A stretch of 64,000 nucleotides of DNA, taken from Distichodus sexfasciatus (lineage: Eukaryota > Chordata > Actinopteri > Characiformes > Distichodontidae). The stretch covers positions 29,871 to 93,870 of the forward strand of contig JAVGVS010000810.1 in the NCBI GenBank assembly GCA_032718565.1. Direction: 5' to 3'. Positions 43,961 to 55,555 of the stretch are shown here, piece after piece. A program made the position numbers and the translations under genes. Position 1 is the stretch's first letter. The number at the start of each line of letters is the position of its first letter. A model generated the notes under the pieces. That model saw nothing but the letters and a program-made list of their open reading frames with translations, made no database searches and was not told the origin of the DNA.

Positions 43961-44300
43961 GCGTTGAGAGTGTGTTTGGCACAGGGGCCACTCCCTCCAA
44001 TCTTGTCCGTGTCTCCAGACGTTGTGCTGCAGGTAAGGCAAGGTTATTGCCATGAAAGATGGCGTTGAGATTAGCGGTTGCCGCGTGCGGTTGCCGGGGC
44101 GCTGGGGGAGATGCATCGCTTGATTTATGAGGGTCTCGGGCGCCGACGCTCAACGCATGAATAAACCATGTGCCCAGGATTAAACTCTTGTTAAATGACC
44201 TCGAGCGTTTGCCAGGTGTCCACTCTGCCTTCCTCCTGCACGCACTCACCAAGTAACAACACCGTCCTCACGGAGCGGAGCAAGGATCCTGGTCTCGCAT
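43961..44300. other. CpG-richer non-repetitive block
   Basis: GCGGTTGCCGCGTGCGGTTG, GGGCGCCGACGCTCAACGC and similar. The minus frame crossing it has no recognised motif. A candidate regulatory element. Confidence 0.3.
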
Positions 44301-44398
44301 ACTGACCCTGTCCTGCAAAATGCTGCAGAACGCTTATACTCTAACCCAGGAGTTCGGCTGATTACAAGAACAGTAATGGCCTGTTACTGTCAGGTGAT

Positions 44399-44850
44399 AG
44401 TGGCCTAGTGGTGGGTGACTTACCTTTGGGTTAGGAGGTGAAAGTGAGTGATTTGTCATTGTGAACACAGCACAGCACACACTGCTCCACAACCACATGT
44501 CAACTCTGCATTAGACCCATCTGTGAGGGAGTAGTGGACAGCTACTTGTTAGTGGCTAATGTGCACTACGTTAGTGGCTAATGTGCACTATGATGTAGTT
44601 AGTAACTATGCTTTTGGGAAACGCACCCCAGATTGGTATTTGAACCGAATAATGGTGGGGGAACGCCCTAACCGTTACACTACCAACTGTTACACTACAG
44701 GTGGGGTTCAAATCCCAGCTCTGTCCTATTGCCAGCAATTCCACCGCTGTGCCTCAGAGCAAGACCATTAACTCCAAAGAGACTGTCCCTGTAAACAGCA
44801 AATGGACGTGGCTCTGGACAAGAGTGATAAGTGGTGAAGAGTGGACGCTA
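44399..44850. repeat. Composite of SINE-2 and SINE-1
   Basis: 44399-44440 is a SINE-2 head (TAGTGGCCTAGTGGTGGGTG). 44441-44700 is a reverse SINE-1 carrying a small tandem duplication (TAGTGGCTAATGTGCACTA at 44552 and 44572). 44701-44850 is the SINE-2 B box and end (GGTTCAAATCCCAGC, GGCTCTGGACAAGAGTG). So SINE-1 is inserted in a SINE-2. Confidence 0.7.
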
Positions 44851-44875
44851 CACAGAGCCGTACGGTAGCAGGTTT

Positions 44876-45432
44876 ATAAACCCATCAGCCACAAGATTAT
44901 CACCACAGGCCAGCGTAGTGAATAACATTGATTACCTGGCTACTGCGGCCCCTGGTGGCAGTGAGTGGGATATTAGGCAGTAAGTGGACATTTTGAAGTT
45001 GATGTGCTGGAAGCATAAAAATAGGCGAGTGTAAGGATGGATCTGAGTAACTTTGATGAGGGTCAAGTTGTGATGAAGGCTAGACATCTATATTTATGGC
45101 AACTAGCAGAAGCTTTTATCCAGAGGAACTTCCATGTCCTGATTATAGAAACAACACCCGGTAGCAACATGGGTCTTGGGGTCTTGTTTCAGGGGTTCAG
45201 CGGTGGTTCCAAACGTGCAGCAGCTCTTGTGTGATGTTCCGCTCTGCAGGGGTCAGCAGCTATCAGTGTTGATGAAGGAGAAGTGCTGCTCGTTGTGCAG
45301 ACTGGTTGATGCTGGTGGGGAGTGAAGGCTGGATGTTGTGTGATCCAGTAGAAGAGCTGGTGGAGCGCAAACTGATGAACATCTTCATGCTGCAGTTTGT
45401 TGTGTATGGAGCTGTGTAGCTGCAGTAGACAT
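44876..45432 (+). mobile_element. Tc1-like element, 5' part (type D), with SINE insert
   Basis: CATCAGCCACAAGATTATCA and GAATAACATTGATTACCTGG are the start of a common fish Tc1-like element. The transposase remnant MDLSNFDEGQVVMKAR (45037) continues after an insert at KRAAALV (about 45211). 45100-45210 is reverse SINE-2 sequence (TTTTATCCAGAGGAACTTCC, GGGGTCTTGTTTCAGGGG). Later frames are broken (GTGGGGAGTGAAGGCTGGAT). A matching end fragment lies at 62866. Confidence 0.75.
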
Positions 45433-45439
45433 CAATTCA

Positions 45440-45712
45440 ATTAACCAGCCACAGCTTTCATCCAACATGAAAACATTGATCAGACATCATACATACTGTG
45501 ACATCACTTTATACTGAACAGCAGCTCAATTTTTATTAAAAGAGAAGGTTGTTTTTCATGTAAGTGTAGGAGCTCGTGAATGTTGTTTTTGTGATTTGAT
45601 GAATGGATGTGATGGTGTTAAATCAGCATATGATATTGTTTGTGATATCGGCAGGTGTTAAATTTTTCCACTGAATTGATGTATTGTGATGAAACATGTA
45701 ATTTACTCTCCT
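45440..45712 (+). repeat. Non-autonomous element family X, copy 1
   Basis: GAAAACATTGATCAGACATC, CTGTGACATCACTTTATACT and GTTAAATCAGCATATGATAT to TGTATTGTGATGAAACATG. It shares block order with copies at 46568 and 47838. Confidence 0.6.
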
Positions 45713-46036
45713 AATCTGCACTCCTGCTCAGTAGTTCTCCTGATTTTGTAGTCGTTTGGTGTATGTGTAGGTTTCCCTGTAACACACACACACACACACA
45801 CACAGCAGCTGGGTGGAGGAGGGAATACTGTGCCTCAGCAATTTAACACACCACGAGTCTCCTAATGGTGCGTCGCTCCTAACGAGGTCTCCAGCACACA
45901 CCAGACGTAGGGTCAATCAATGGTCAACGTGAACAGTTCCCTCAGTCACTAACCTACAGCTGGTGCAGGCTTGCTGTGTGGGGGGGGTCATAACCACGGG
46001 GCACTGGCTTTCTCCTCAAATGATATTGGAGGGGAC

Positions 46037-46058
46037 TGTGTGTGTGTGTGTGTGTGTG
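46037..46058. repeat. (TG)n microsatellite
   Basis: A perfect TG run. A similar (CA)n lies at 45781-45804. Confidence 0.88.
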
Positions 46059-46249
46059 GGAGCAGCTTGTTCCACAGCTTGTTGGATGATTTAGTGTGTG
46101 GTGCTGTAAAAACAAAGACAAGGTTTTACTGAACGCTAAAAATCAACGTATGAAGAGGGTGAATCTCTGTATTGAGGATGGACTGTGGGTTAGAACAGAG
46201 CAGTCCAAACGTTATGTAGTGTTCTATTTACACAGAACGACTACCATCT

Positions 46250-46420
46250 CCTCATGACATGGACAGTCTCCCTGCAGCAGCTTGGGGTGAAGCGTCTTGT
46301 TCAGGAAGCCCAAAGTGGTTCTACACACTAGCGGGATATGAACCAAATCCAACTTTATGCTCAACTGCACCGGGGTTTAGATGCTTAGACAACTGCACTA
46401 CCACACTCCCAAATTTATCC
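46250..46420 (-). repeat. SINE-2 copy, diverged
   Basis: In reverse: CAGTCTCCCTGCAGCAGCTT, AAGCGTCTTGTTCAGG and a head side reading GACAACTGCACTACCACACT. Confidence 0.55.
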
Positions 46421-46567
46421 ACCAGAGGCCGACTTGTGTGGCGTTGCTGCATCTTGTTACTGTTCACCATGATGATGTGCTGCACCTGTGTTTCTGTGGG
46501 TTTAATCCTAACTCTACCATGTGTGTGGTTTGGACTTCACACCGGCATCGACTCTTGTACAGCGTAT

Positions 46568-46893
46568 TGAATGAGCAGCGAGTCCATAGCATTGATCCAA
46601 AGTGAAAACATCAATCGGACACTGTACATATTCTAACATTGTAAGAGATTTAATATTAAGTTTCATTTAATTGCCTGGTTTGGTTTAGAGTAAAACTCTA
46701 GGGTTAGGGTATATGGAATGGAGGTACAGTTAAATCAGCATGATATTGTCTCATATTGATCGCTGGCTCCTGCAACGAGACGAATGGAAATCACATCGTA
46801 GCAGACTTTGTGATATCAACTGATGTTAAATTATTGTCCATTGAATCAATAACATATTGTATTGTGATGAAAGTTGTGATTTATAGCCCTGCA
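46568..46893 (+). repeat. Non-autonomous element family X, copy 2
   Basis: AAAACATCAATCGGACACTG, GATATTGTCTCATATTGATC and TGTATTGTGATGAAAGTTGT. It carries an internal CTAGGGTTAGGGT telomere-like motif (46698-46710) that is absent from the other two copies. Confidence 0.6.
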
Positions 46894-46899
46894 CTGATG

Positions 46900-47830
46900 T
46901 CCTGCACCTCCACCCCACTGACACAGGTTTCCTGCTTTGCTTGTATTTCTGGGATCATGACTGTCTAAATGAGTTATAATTTGTATTATGCAATAGTAAA
47001 TCTTGTTGTTATAGAAGTGCGAAAGTAACTGTGAACACTTTTCAAAAATAGTTTTAGAAAGTTGTAGATTTAGCCTGAGGAGGTGTTTTACTAGTCAGTA
47101 GAGCGCTTCAATTACACTTCATTTGTTGACACGGTTACGTAATTCAAATTCAGCATGAAAATTAATCCACATTAAGGATGCCACATTTTCCCCCAATTTA
47201 AACATTAAACAAGTGTTCCTGATCATACGGTGCTACTGTAGCAGCTGGTCAGGTGACTCTCCACCTCTTTGTCCCTGCAGACTCACCACTAAACACACGC
47301 AACACGGAGTTCAGCGGGAAGTCGGCCATCGTTTCCATTTCAAATCATCTTAATAATTCGTAAACAGACTCCAGCGCTGACTAAATGAAGTGAAGTAAAT
47401 GAATTCCGTCTGCAGGGCTGAGGAGGAAGTTGAATAGCGAGTGCGGCTCCTTCAGGGTTGGGGGGTTTGGAGGGGTTTGTGGGGAGGGGTTCAGGGTTTG
47501 GAGGCTGCTTTATCTTTTTTGAGTGCTGCCAGCAGACCTGTAACTTCACTTGAAGAAGACTGCAGATGCCCAGAGCTGGTGGGATTTGCTTCTTAATTGC
47601 AGTGAGCACTAATAAGAAACAGTTTGAAGACGCATGTCCTGAATCATGTAAGAGCGTCCTCCTGTAGAGTCACAGTCTCCTGAGTTTTCCTCCACTCCTC
47701 ATCCTACTCTCCAGCGCCGGCCGCTTCACCTGGAGAGCAGTAACATTCTTCTGGGGTTATTACACGCTAGGCATGGATCGGTTTCCAGCTTCTAGGCGTA
47801 CTGCGGTTTGATAGTCACAGTGTTCCAGTA
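46900..47830. other. No gene seen; CpG-richer in 47240-47640
   Basis: 47240-47640 is non-repetitive with a G-rich part at 47455-47500 (GGTTGGGGGGTTTGGAGGGG). It could be regulatory. The rest shows nothing. Confidence 0.3.
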
Positions 47831-47837
47831 CGAGCTG

Positions 47838-48220
47838 CTTTTTATGGGTGTAGCGATACATCAACCTGCACTGATTACATGATTAATGATTGCATAGCAT
47901 CCATCCAAAAAGAAAACATCGATCAGATAGTGTACATCCTGTCACATCACTTTATTTTATAGAGGAGCTCTGTGTTTATGAAAAGAGAGAATTGCATGTG
48001 AATGTCTGTTGGAGCAAATGATACTTGAGTTGGTTTTTGTGATGTGATTGTGTTAAATTAGCATGTGATATTGTCTCATATCCATCACTGGCTCCTGAAC
48101 TGAACTGAATGAAAATCATATCACAGCAGATTTTCTGATATCAGCAGACGTTGAATCGTTATTGATTGTATTGATATATCTTATTGTGATGAAACGTGTG
48201 GTTTAAGCCCTACTGCTTTT
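47838..48220 (+). repeat. Non-autonomous element family X, copy 3 (longest)
   Basis: It starts near GGGTGTAGCGATACATCAAC and ends TTGTGATGAAACGTGTGGTT then TAAGCCCTA. Its ends resemble the GGGTGTAxCGAT...CCCTA termini of fish hAT-like elements. Confidence 0.6.
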
Positions 48221-48589
48221 CAGAAATGGTGCAGGAATCTCAGCTGGGGTGGTGTGTAGCGGAATGCCTTGTTCACACTACACACTTTTAAAGCTGCTTT
48301 TGAGTTGCTGACAAAATTGCACAATTCCATTAATGGTTTTATTTTTATTGAATTATTTATTTTATTTTAACTTAAAATACACGTTTATTAATGTTTAGAA
48401 TATCCTCTATGGATTTTTTTAAAATAACTTTTTAGAACTGTGATGATATGATGACCATGAGGACATACCATTACACCATACCGTATGTTTATCTAACCCT
48501 AACCCAGAATCTCATGACGGCTTGTGGCTGTTACCATGTCGGTGGCTCCTGAGTTTACAGGGTTCAGTGCATTGTCAGCTGCCTCCACA

Positions 48590-50095
48590 GTGTGTTCAGA
48601 GTTTTGCTGTGTGTTGGGAGTGTGTTTATTATGAGTTCTGTGTGTTTCCCATGTGTTTTGTGCGTGTTGAGTGTGTGTATTTGGTGTGTGTTGAGTGTGT
48701 GTATTTGGTGTGTGTTGAGTGTGTGTATTTGCTGTGTGTTGAGTGTCTGTATTTGGTGCGTGTTGAGTGTGCGTGTTGAGTGTGTGAGTGTTGGAGTGTG
48801 TGTATTTGGTGTGTGTTGGCTGTGTGTTGTGTGTGTGTATTTGGTGTGTGTTGAGTGTGCGTGTTGAGTGTGTGTTGAGTGTTGGAGTGTGTGTATTTGG
48901 TGTGTGTTGTGTGTGTTGGCTGTGTGTTGTGTGTGTTGGCTGTGTGTTGTGTGTGTCGAGTGTGTGTTGCTTATGTGTTGAGTGTGTGTATTTGGTGTGT
49001 TTTGGCTATGTTGAGTGTGTGTGTGTGTGTGGTTGTGTTTTGGCTGTGTGTTGAGGGTGCGTGTTTGGTGTGTGTATTTGGTGTGTGCTGCATATGTGTG
49101 TTGGCTGTGTGCTGAGTGTGTGTGCTGAATGTGTGTGTTGAGTGTGTGTGTTGAGTGTGTGTTGAGTGTGTGTTGAGTGCATGTGTTGAGTGTGTGTTGA
49201 GTGCGTGTGTTGAGTGTGTGTGTTGGCTGTGTGCTTTGTGTATTTAGTGTGTTAAGTGTGTGTGTTGAGTGTGTGTGTTGGCTGTGTGTGTGGTGTGTGT
49301 TAAGTGTGTGTGTGGTGTGTGTTAAGTGTGTGTTGAGTGTGTGTTGGCTGTGTGCTGAGTGTGTGTGTTGAGTGTGTGTATGTGGTGTATGTTGGCTGTG
49401 TGCTGAGTGTGTGTGTTGAGTGTGTGTATGTGGTGTGTGTTAAGTGTGTGTTGAGTGTGTGTGTTGGCTGTGTGCTGATTTTGTGTGTTGAGTGTTCATT
49501 TGGTGTGTGCTGAGTGTGTGTGCTGAGTGTGTGTGCTGAGTGTGTGTGCTGAGTGTGTGTGTTGGCTGTGTACTGATTGTGTGTGTTGAGTGTGTGTGTG
49601 TTAAGTGTGTGTTGAGTGTGTGTGTTGGCTGTGTACTGATTGTGTGTGTTGAGTGTGTGTATGTGGTGTGTGTTGAGTGTGTGTGTTGGCTGTGTGCTGA
49701 TTGTGTGTGTTGAGTGTGTGTATGTGGTGTGTGTTAAGTGTGTGTTGAGTGTGTGTGTTGGCTGTGTACTGATTGTGTGTGTTGAGTGTGTGTATGTGGT
49801 GTGTGTTAAGTGTGTGTTGAGTGTGTGTGTTGGCTGTGTACTGATTGTGTGTGTTGAGTGTGTGTATGTGGTGTGTTGAGTGTGTGTGTTGGCTGTGTGC
49901 TGATTGTGTGTGTTGAGTGTGTGTGTTGGCTGTGTACTGATTGTGTATGTGGTGTGTATGTGGTGTGTGTTAAGTGTGTGTTGGCTGTGTACTGATTGCG
50001 TGTGTTGAGTGTGTGTATGTGGTGTGTGTTAAGTGTGTGTTGGCTGTGTGCTGATTGTGTGTGTTGAGTGTGTGTGTTGGCTGTGTGTTGAGTAT
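48590..50095 (+). repeat. TG-rich higher-order minisatellite, about 1.5 kb
   Basis: Built of words GTGTTGAGTGTG, GTATTTGGTGTG, GTTGGCTGTGTG, GTACTGATTGTG and GTATGTGGTGTG. From about 49560 they form a recurrent order of about 70 bp: GGCTGTGTACTGATTG, TTGAGTGTGTGTATGTGG, TGTTAAGTGTGTGTTGAG. The left third (48660-49060) uses the GTATTTGG variant instead. All Cys/Val-rich frames on plus and Thr/His-rich frames on minus are artefacts. Confidence 0.95.
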
Positions 50096-50099
50096 AGTT

Positions 50100-50880
50100 G
50101 TCTCTACACTGCACCTCGAAAGAGGCCTCGGCTCTTCACCAGGGGAATTTGGGCTTTTGCAAATTGGAGCTTTTGTGTTTGGGTGCTTTGTGTGAAATGT
50201 AGATAAGAGAAGTCAAAGTACAAGAGGCTGAAACTGCAGGCGAGACGGCGGACAGCATCGCAGCCCAAACTCAAACACACATCGACCTGCAGCTCTGCCT
50301 CATCGTTCCGTGTTTACAGGGCGATGGAGGAACCCGTCTCACTGTAAAAACGCAGTAGAAGTGTGTTGTTCAGCGGCGCTGCTCCACGTCCACGTGTCGG
50401 CACGCGTCAAAGAGAGCCGACGCTAACACACTTTGGCATTTCAATAACAGCCGGTTGCCAGTCTGAGAAGTAATGTCTCTAAAGATTAAGAAATAACCTG
50501 CAGGCGATGGAGTGTGATGGAGAACCGATGCTTTTACTCTCTCCTTTTCTTTTTCCTTTTGGAGAAGGTGTGTTTCTGAAAGTGCAGCACGCACTCGGTG
50601 TAGTTCTGATGCTCCTGTGGGACACCTTACTGAACAGACATTTAACTTGTTCTTTCAAAGCAGAATAAAACATGGGGCTGAACTTAATTAATATATTATC
50701 ATGAAGACAGATCAGAGCTACTCCAGGGCTAAACTCCAATGCTGTCTTTGTATAATAACGAGCATCTGTGTCCGTCATTATTATGAAGTCATTACAGCTT
50801 CACAGAAAAGCATCAAAAGACTGGTCCGGTCCTGAAAACACTCATTCACCAAGATTTTTTTCTTAAATTTGTTCTGAAGA
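50100..50880. other. Non-repetitive block
   Basis: CpG-richer at 50230-50420. A candidate regulatory element. No coding frame is supported. Confidence 0.3.
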
Positions 50881-50882
50881 AA

Positions 50883-50970
50883 GGTCATGAGTACCTCAGT
50901 GGTACCTTTACTAGTCCGGGACTTTAACCGGTGACTGTTTGATCACGGCGCCAACTCCCTGACCGTTTGA
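50883..50970 (-). repeat. SINE-1 5' fragment
   Basis: TCATGAGTACCTCAGTGGTA, GTCCGGGACTTTAACCGGTG (B box side) and CAACTCCCTGACCGTTTGA. Confidence 0.75.
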
Positions 50971-51067
50971 ACTCACAGCCTCACTGGTACTGCTGTATAG
51001 GTTCCGCATGCTGACCGACTGCACCACTAGAGCTCAATAAACCCGTATAAATATAAATAAGATGAAC

Positions 51068-52173
51068 TAGTGCTGGGCGATAAAACCATCTCGATATTTT
51101 ATCAAGAAAAATGTGATGACGATAACGACGATAAACTAAACTATAAAATTCGATCATACTTGTTTGTCCACTATGCAACAGCGCGTTGAGATAGACAGTA
51201 TCTTTGGCCAATCACGTAGCTTGGCATAACGCCAGCACAACAGTCAGTCGCGCCCAATGATGCAAATTTGCCCATAAAACACGAAAAAGCCACGTGGTAA
51301 ACATTAGTGGTCACGTGCCGAGATATACTTAACGTTCAGAGCGCTTATGCACGCGCATCACGACTGGCACGTGTTCTTAGCGTTCTCTTGACGCATCCGC
51401 TGAGCATGTCGTCATAAATTTATGAAAGCTGCAGTACCTCTTGAAAAATTGGGGCGGCTGTATGTTAACGTTTTGCCACGTGACGTCATCATCGTTGTTT
51501 ACTATCAACACGGCTGAGCGGTTACGCCGTTTTTTGGCACATTTGTAACATCCGAATGCAAATAATTTTTATCTTCCTCATTTCACAGCGAAATGTTTTC
51601 TCTCACTGCCGCTTTCTACTTCTTCCTCTTCTTCCGTCACTTAACGGCAGACTGGACGCTTTTATGGTGTACACTGCCACCTGTTGGAGTCCTCAAGATT
51701 AAACTCAAGCGCACCCGTCACGTAGCGTTGAGTATGTCAAAAAGGCGATGAAAATGCAGCGCTTTATAGTTACAGCGGACGCTTTGACAACAAATGCTGC
51801 CTGGGAAAAAACTAATAAAATACCAACGTGAAAGTACCAGATGACGCTTTTCGTAACTTAGCAACAACAAGCACCGAGAAAGCGCTCTGGAAGTGAGGTG
51901 TTGACAGCTCTCTTTAGCTCTTCTTTGGCAGCGGCAATTTATTTTTCCCCCAGTTCTCAGGGCTCTTCAAGCAGAAATTTGTTGAAAATTATTTGTGTAA
52001 TATTGTTTGATTATTTTAACTTCTAGGGTTAGGGTTAGTTCAGTCTGTATAAGAATCCAAAAAAACTAAACATAAAAAAATACAATATGACAATATATCG
52101 TGATAATTATCGAAATCGATCAATATGACAAAAAATATCGTGATAATGTTTTTGTTCATATCACCCAGCTCTA
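51068..52173. mobile_element. Non-autonomous hAT-type element, copy 2 (1106 bp)
   Basis: Flanked by a perfect 8-bp direct repeat AGATGAAC (51060-51067 and 52174-52181). The ends are TAGTGCTGGGCGATA and, complemented, TAGAGCTGGGTGATA. It matches 10433-11560 almost base for base over long runs, with a few small indels. It lacks the GGGCCCTTAGAAAAGATGCC stretch (copy 1, about 11108-11127) and carries a telomere-like insert at 52023-52038. Confidence 0.93.
52023..52038 (+). repeat. Telomere motif inserted in hAT copy 2
   Basis: CTAGGGTTAGGGTTAG takes the place of about seven bases (GTTCATT) seen in the sister copy at 11420-11426. Confidence 0.85.
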
Positions 52174-52181
52174 AGATGAAC

Positions 52182-53825
52182 CCAATAAAAGGTTTTGCTC
52201 AAACAGACGTGCAGAGCAGTTTGTGTAAAAGTAGATTCAGCAGTTACCTAAGAACACATTTCAAACTAGAGATGCATTTCCACAAGAAAACACCAGTGTG
52301 AAGCTTGAGTAGAAAGACTTTAACTAAAATGCATTGAAGTGCAAGGTGAAAGAAGGAGGGATGATCTGAGTAAGTGAAAGACGAGTGTGGGTGGAGCCGG
52401 GTTGAGGTGTGTGTTCAGTGAAGAACCGTGTTGAGTGTCGTGTGAAAACAGGCCGAGGGAAGCGTTTCAGCCCCAAATCCCACGTGTTCTTAAAGGGAGA
52501 AAACCAATGTGTTATTATTGGAAAAATAAACAGAATAAAAGGAAGAAGAAGATGAGTGTGGGTCTTGACGGTTACAGGTATGCGGAGAGGCTCACGGGTC
52601 CTCGAATCACGTGAGGTGATTCGAATCAACGAGTGTGAGTATCAACAACTTCTACATGAGCAGCCCACGCCGCTATAGACCACACGTTTTAGAGATGGAA
52701 CAAAGTTTCTAGCACAAAAACTGTAGGAGGAGCAGCGGTCAGATAAAGTGTGTGGAATAAAAATCTGATGCTCACCACAGTCTCATGATGAGGAAGCACT
52801 GAATCAGAATCTTCACGCCGCTGTGTAACTGGGTTTTTAGGGTTAGGGTTCTACAGTGATCTGCAGTGTTTGAAAGCGTAGTTCTTTGGTGGAGAGAAAG
52901 TAAAAGTGGTGGAAACACAATAAGTTGGAGTTTGTTTGGCATGTGCTGTGATACATTTGCTCAGGGTAAAGCTCCGGCGCTGGGTAGAGTCCAGCAGCTG
53001 CAGCAGTATTTATTCCCGCCGTTCACCGGCTCAACGGTAATTGAAGACTGAAAATATAAATCTACATTTTAAATGTGTTTTTGCTATTCATTTGATATAG
53101 CAGTTTAGTCATTTCGGCGAGCTCATATTTCCTCCTGGTTCTCGAGTCATCCGTCAGAGCACAGTTTCCTGGCCGTGATGCAGGACAATTTGTTTGCTCG
53201 ACTGATCTGTACATCACCTCACAACCGAGTCACTCTGCTGATTACTTTCCGCTCTCTTGTCTAATTTGGACCTCAGAATGCAGTGGCAGTGGGTTTTGGA
53301 CGCAGGAATAAATGAGGGAGATCTGAGCACATGATGAGCGTGTGTTTTTGTTCTTGTTCTTGTGTGTGTTTGAGCAACTCGGTCTCCTTACGCTGCCTAA
53401 AAGTCTTTAAATGACATTTCCCTGTAAATGAGTGTTTTTATTCCAACCCAGTGTTTGCTCAGATCAAAAGCACCTTTAATTCGTATCTCTCCGTTTATTG
53501 AGGTAACAGTGAGTTTCACACTTCATTATGTCGTATAATTAATCTAATGTATGTTTTCCTGCTCCACCTTGAGGGAGGAGTAATGGTTTCTTCACCTCGG
53601 GGCTTCGCTCCGCTAACCAGCGCTGTGTGTGTGAAGGTGGTGAGTAGGACAACTACAGATGGAAAATGAATATTCTATGGCCATACAGAATAATTGAGTG
53701 TGCTGCACGGGGAACAACACAGTACCACGCACCATCACTTCACTTAAAGACTGATAAAGGAAATAACTGAATTGTAGTTGTGCTAAATGAGGGATTTTTT
53801 CAGCTGCACGTCCAGATTTCACACT
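52182..53825. other. No gene seen; mostly non-repetitive
   Basis: Includes a TTTAGGGTTAGGGTTCTA motif at 52836-52853. 53100-53340 is a CpG-containing block without recognised repeats. Nothing else is supported. Confidence 0.3.
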
Positions 53826-53935
53826 TATATTCACAGCATTTAGCAGATACTCTTGTCTAGAGGGCTGTACCTTGATCATGAGTATCTTTACCGGTTCAAC
53901 AATAATAATAATAATAATAATAATGGTTTAAGTTT
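53826..53935 (-). repeat. SINE-2/SINE-1 junction fragment plus (AAT)n
   Basis: CATTTAGCAGATACTCTTGT (SINE-2 end, reverse) passes into GATCATGAGTATCTTTACCGGTTCAA, given here as GATCATGAGTATC plus TTACCGGTTCAA (SINE-1, reverse). An AAT run follows at 53899-53934. Confidence 0.55.
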
Positions 53936-54600
53936 ATTTATACACATGGCATCTTTTCTGTTTGTGGCTTCTGCAGTAGCCCATTCTGTCTGGTTGACCG
54001 CTCCGATGTTTCACTCTAGTAGGAGGAAGCCACTGTCTGAAAGGTGAATTCAAGAGCTTGTGTGTAAATTCTTTGTATACTTGGTTTCTTCTCTCCTGCC
54101 AATGATAATGTGACAGGCTCTTTTTTTGGACTCGCTCAATCTTTTTAGACGTTGCTTGTGTCAGATTTCCGTGCCATGCTGGGTGACATACTCTAGAGTA
54201 GGGCAGACAATACCAACATAGATGGTCACCAGGTCAGATACGGGCACACCAGACCTTCCCAACCTTGTGCAGTGCAGTTTGGAGTTGACTGTCTCGACGG
54301 GTGCTTCAGTGTGACTACCCCACTGCAATCCAACTGAGTCATTATTCCAAGAATCCGCACTGTATTACACACTGGCAGTGGATGGCAAGACAAGAAGAGA
54401 GGGATCGACGTGGGTGGCTTTTTCATAAATGACACAATCATGGTTTTACCCTTTTTTTGGATTCAGTTTCACTGCAGTAGGCTCTACCTCACTGACTGCT
54501 TTGGAGGAATCAGTGGTGATGAGAGTTCTCACGCTACCTGAACAATCAGAAGCCTTATAAAGTGTATCCAGGATGCTCATATAGGCATGAGTAGATCATC
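53936..54600 (-). repeat. Non-LTR RT fragment (ORF2 C-terminal part)
   Basis: The minus strand reads in broken frames VRILGIMTQLDCSG (about 54395-54336) and later blocks resembling VTIY...RPVLEY and KKRACHIIIGRR of LINE reverse transcriptases, ending with EATNRKDAMCINKLK. It is interrupted by stops and frameshifts and is dead. It differs from the L2-like LINE in intron 1. The match is to general RT C-terminal patterns. Confidence 0.5.
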
Positions 54601-54624
54601 TCCCTGGCCTGCCACCAAATTGAC

Positions 54625-54697
54625 AAGGGTCAAGATTTGAACTGTCAACCCTCTGATCACAGGGCTGACTCCCTAACCGATACACTACCACCTGTGG
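54625..54697 (-). repeat. SINE-1 head fragment
   Basis: GATTTGAACTGTCAACCCTC, CTCCCTAACCGATACACTAC in reverse. Confidence 0.65.
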
Positions 54698-54699
54698 CA

Positions 54700-55550
54700 G
54701 ATTAAAGACTGATTTATGTTAACTTCATATCTAAAATTCCACAAACTACCATCACGCAGCAGAGGTCTGCAAAGAGCATCATGAACTTAATGGGGGTGAA
54801 AGTTTGAGGTGGTGTGAGCCCTGATGCAGGGGGTTGCTGTGGGGTTGTTCAGGTTTACAGACGTCTCGTCGTCTCGTCTGAACCTGAACCTCTCTCTCTC
54901 CTTCTCGCCCTCGTGAGGAGCGCTGACAGGAAGACGTTCCATTTACGTCTTTCATCTTGATGGAAAATGTGACATGACAGTTCAGCATCAAACAAAGGAT
55001 GATTACCAGTGTAAAGGGCCGTCGTTGGTGAAATCACTCACTTATCATCACAGTTCTGCTTCTCAGTGACTGTCAACAACCTCAACATAGTAAAAGCATT
55101 AAATATCTCACTCTCACCACATACACTAAACACAGCAGCTGGTGTACTGGTGTTTTTAAGATTTCGGGGATAAGTTTGGCACACTGCATGTGAACGTTTA
55201 CACATGAAACTTCACAGTGGATCTTTCTGCTCCTCATGCATATGCATTTACAGAAGTGTTGCACAAAATTCTAGGACGGTCACGGGAGACGGGGATGTTT
55301 TGAATATGGTTAATTACATATTTCATAAATTCACACAATCAGCGCAGGTCAGCTTTGTTTTTAAAGCAGCTGTAAATTTAAAGTGTGTATAAAGGTTGAG
55401 GGAACATTGTGCAGCACTGATGATGCTACGATGAAGGCACAGATACAAGGACGTGAAGCTGCAGATGTGTGTATTAATTATGCTTGTAATTCCTGCCTAA
55501 ATTAGTGTTCTCAACAAGAAGATGATCGTCCTTTTTCGCGATTAAAAACT
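54700..55550. other. No gene or repeat recognised
   Basis: Short open frames only. 55450-55520 is AT-rich non-repetitive DNA. Confidence 0.3.
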
Positions 55551-55555
55551 GGGGG

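Noticed and set aside
43887..44252. 121-codon minus frame in a CpG-rich block
   Set aside because: No family resemblance and no splice support; treated as a possible regulatory block.
48522..50114. Cys/Val-rich frames and a Thr/His-rich minus frame
   Set aside because: Artefacts of the TG-rich array.
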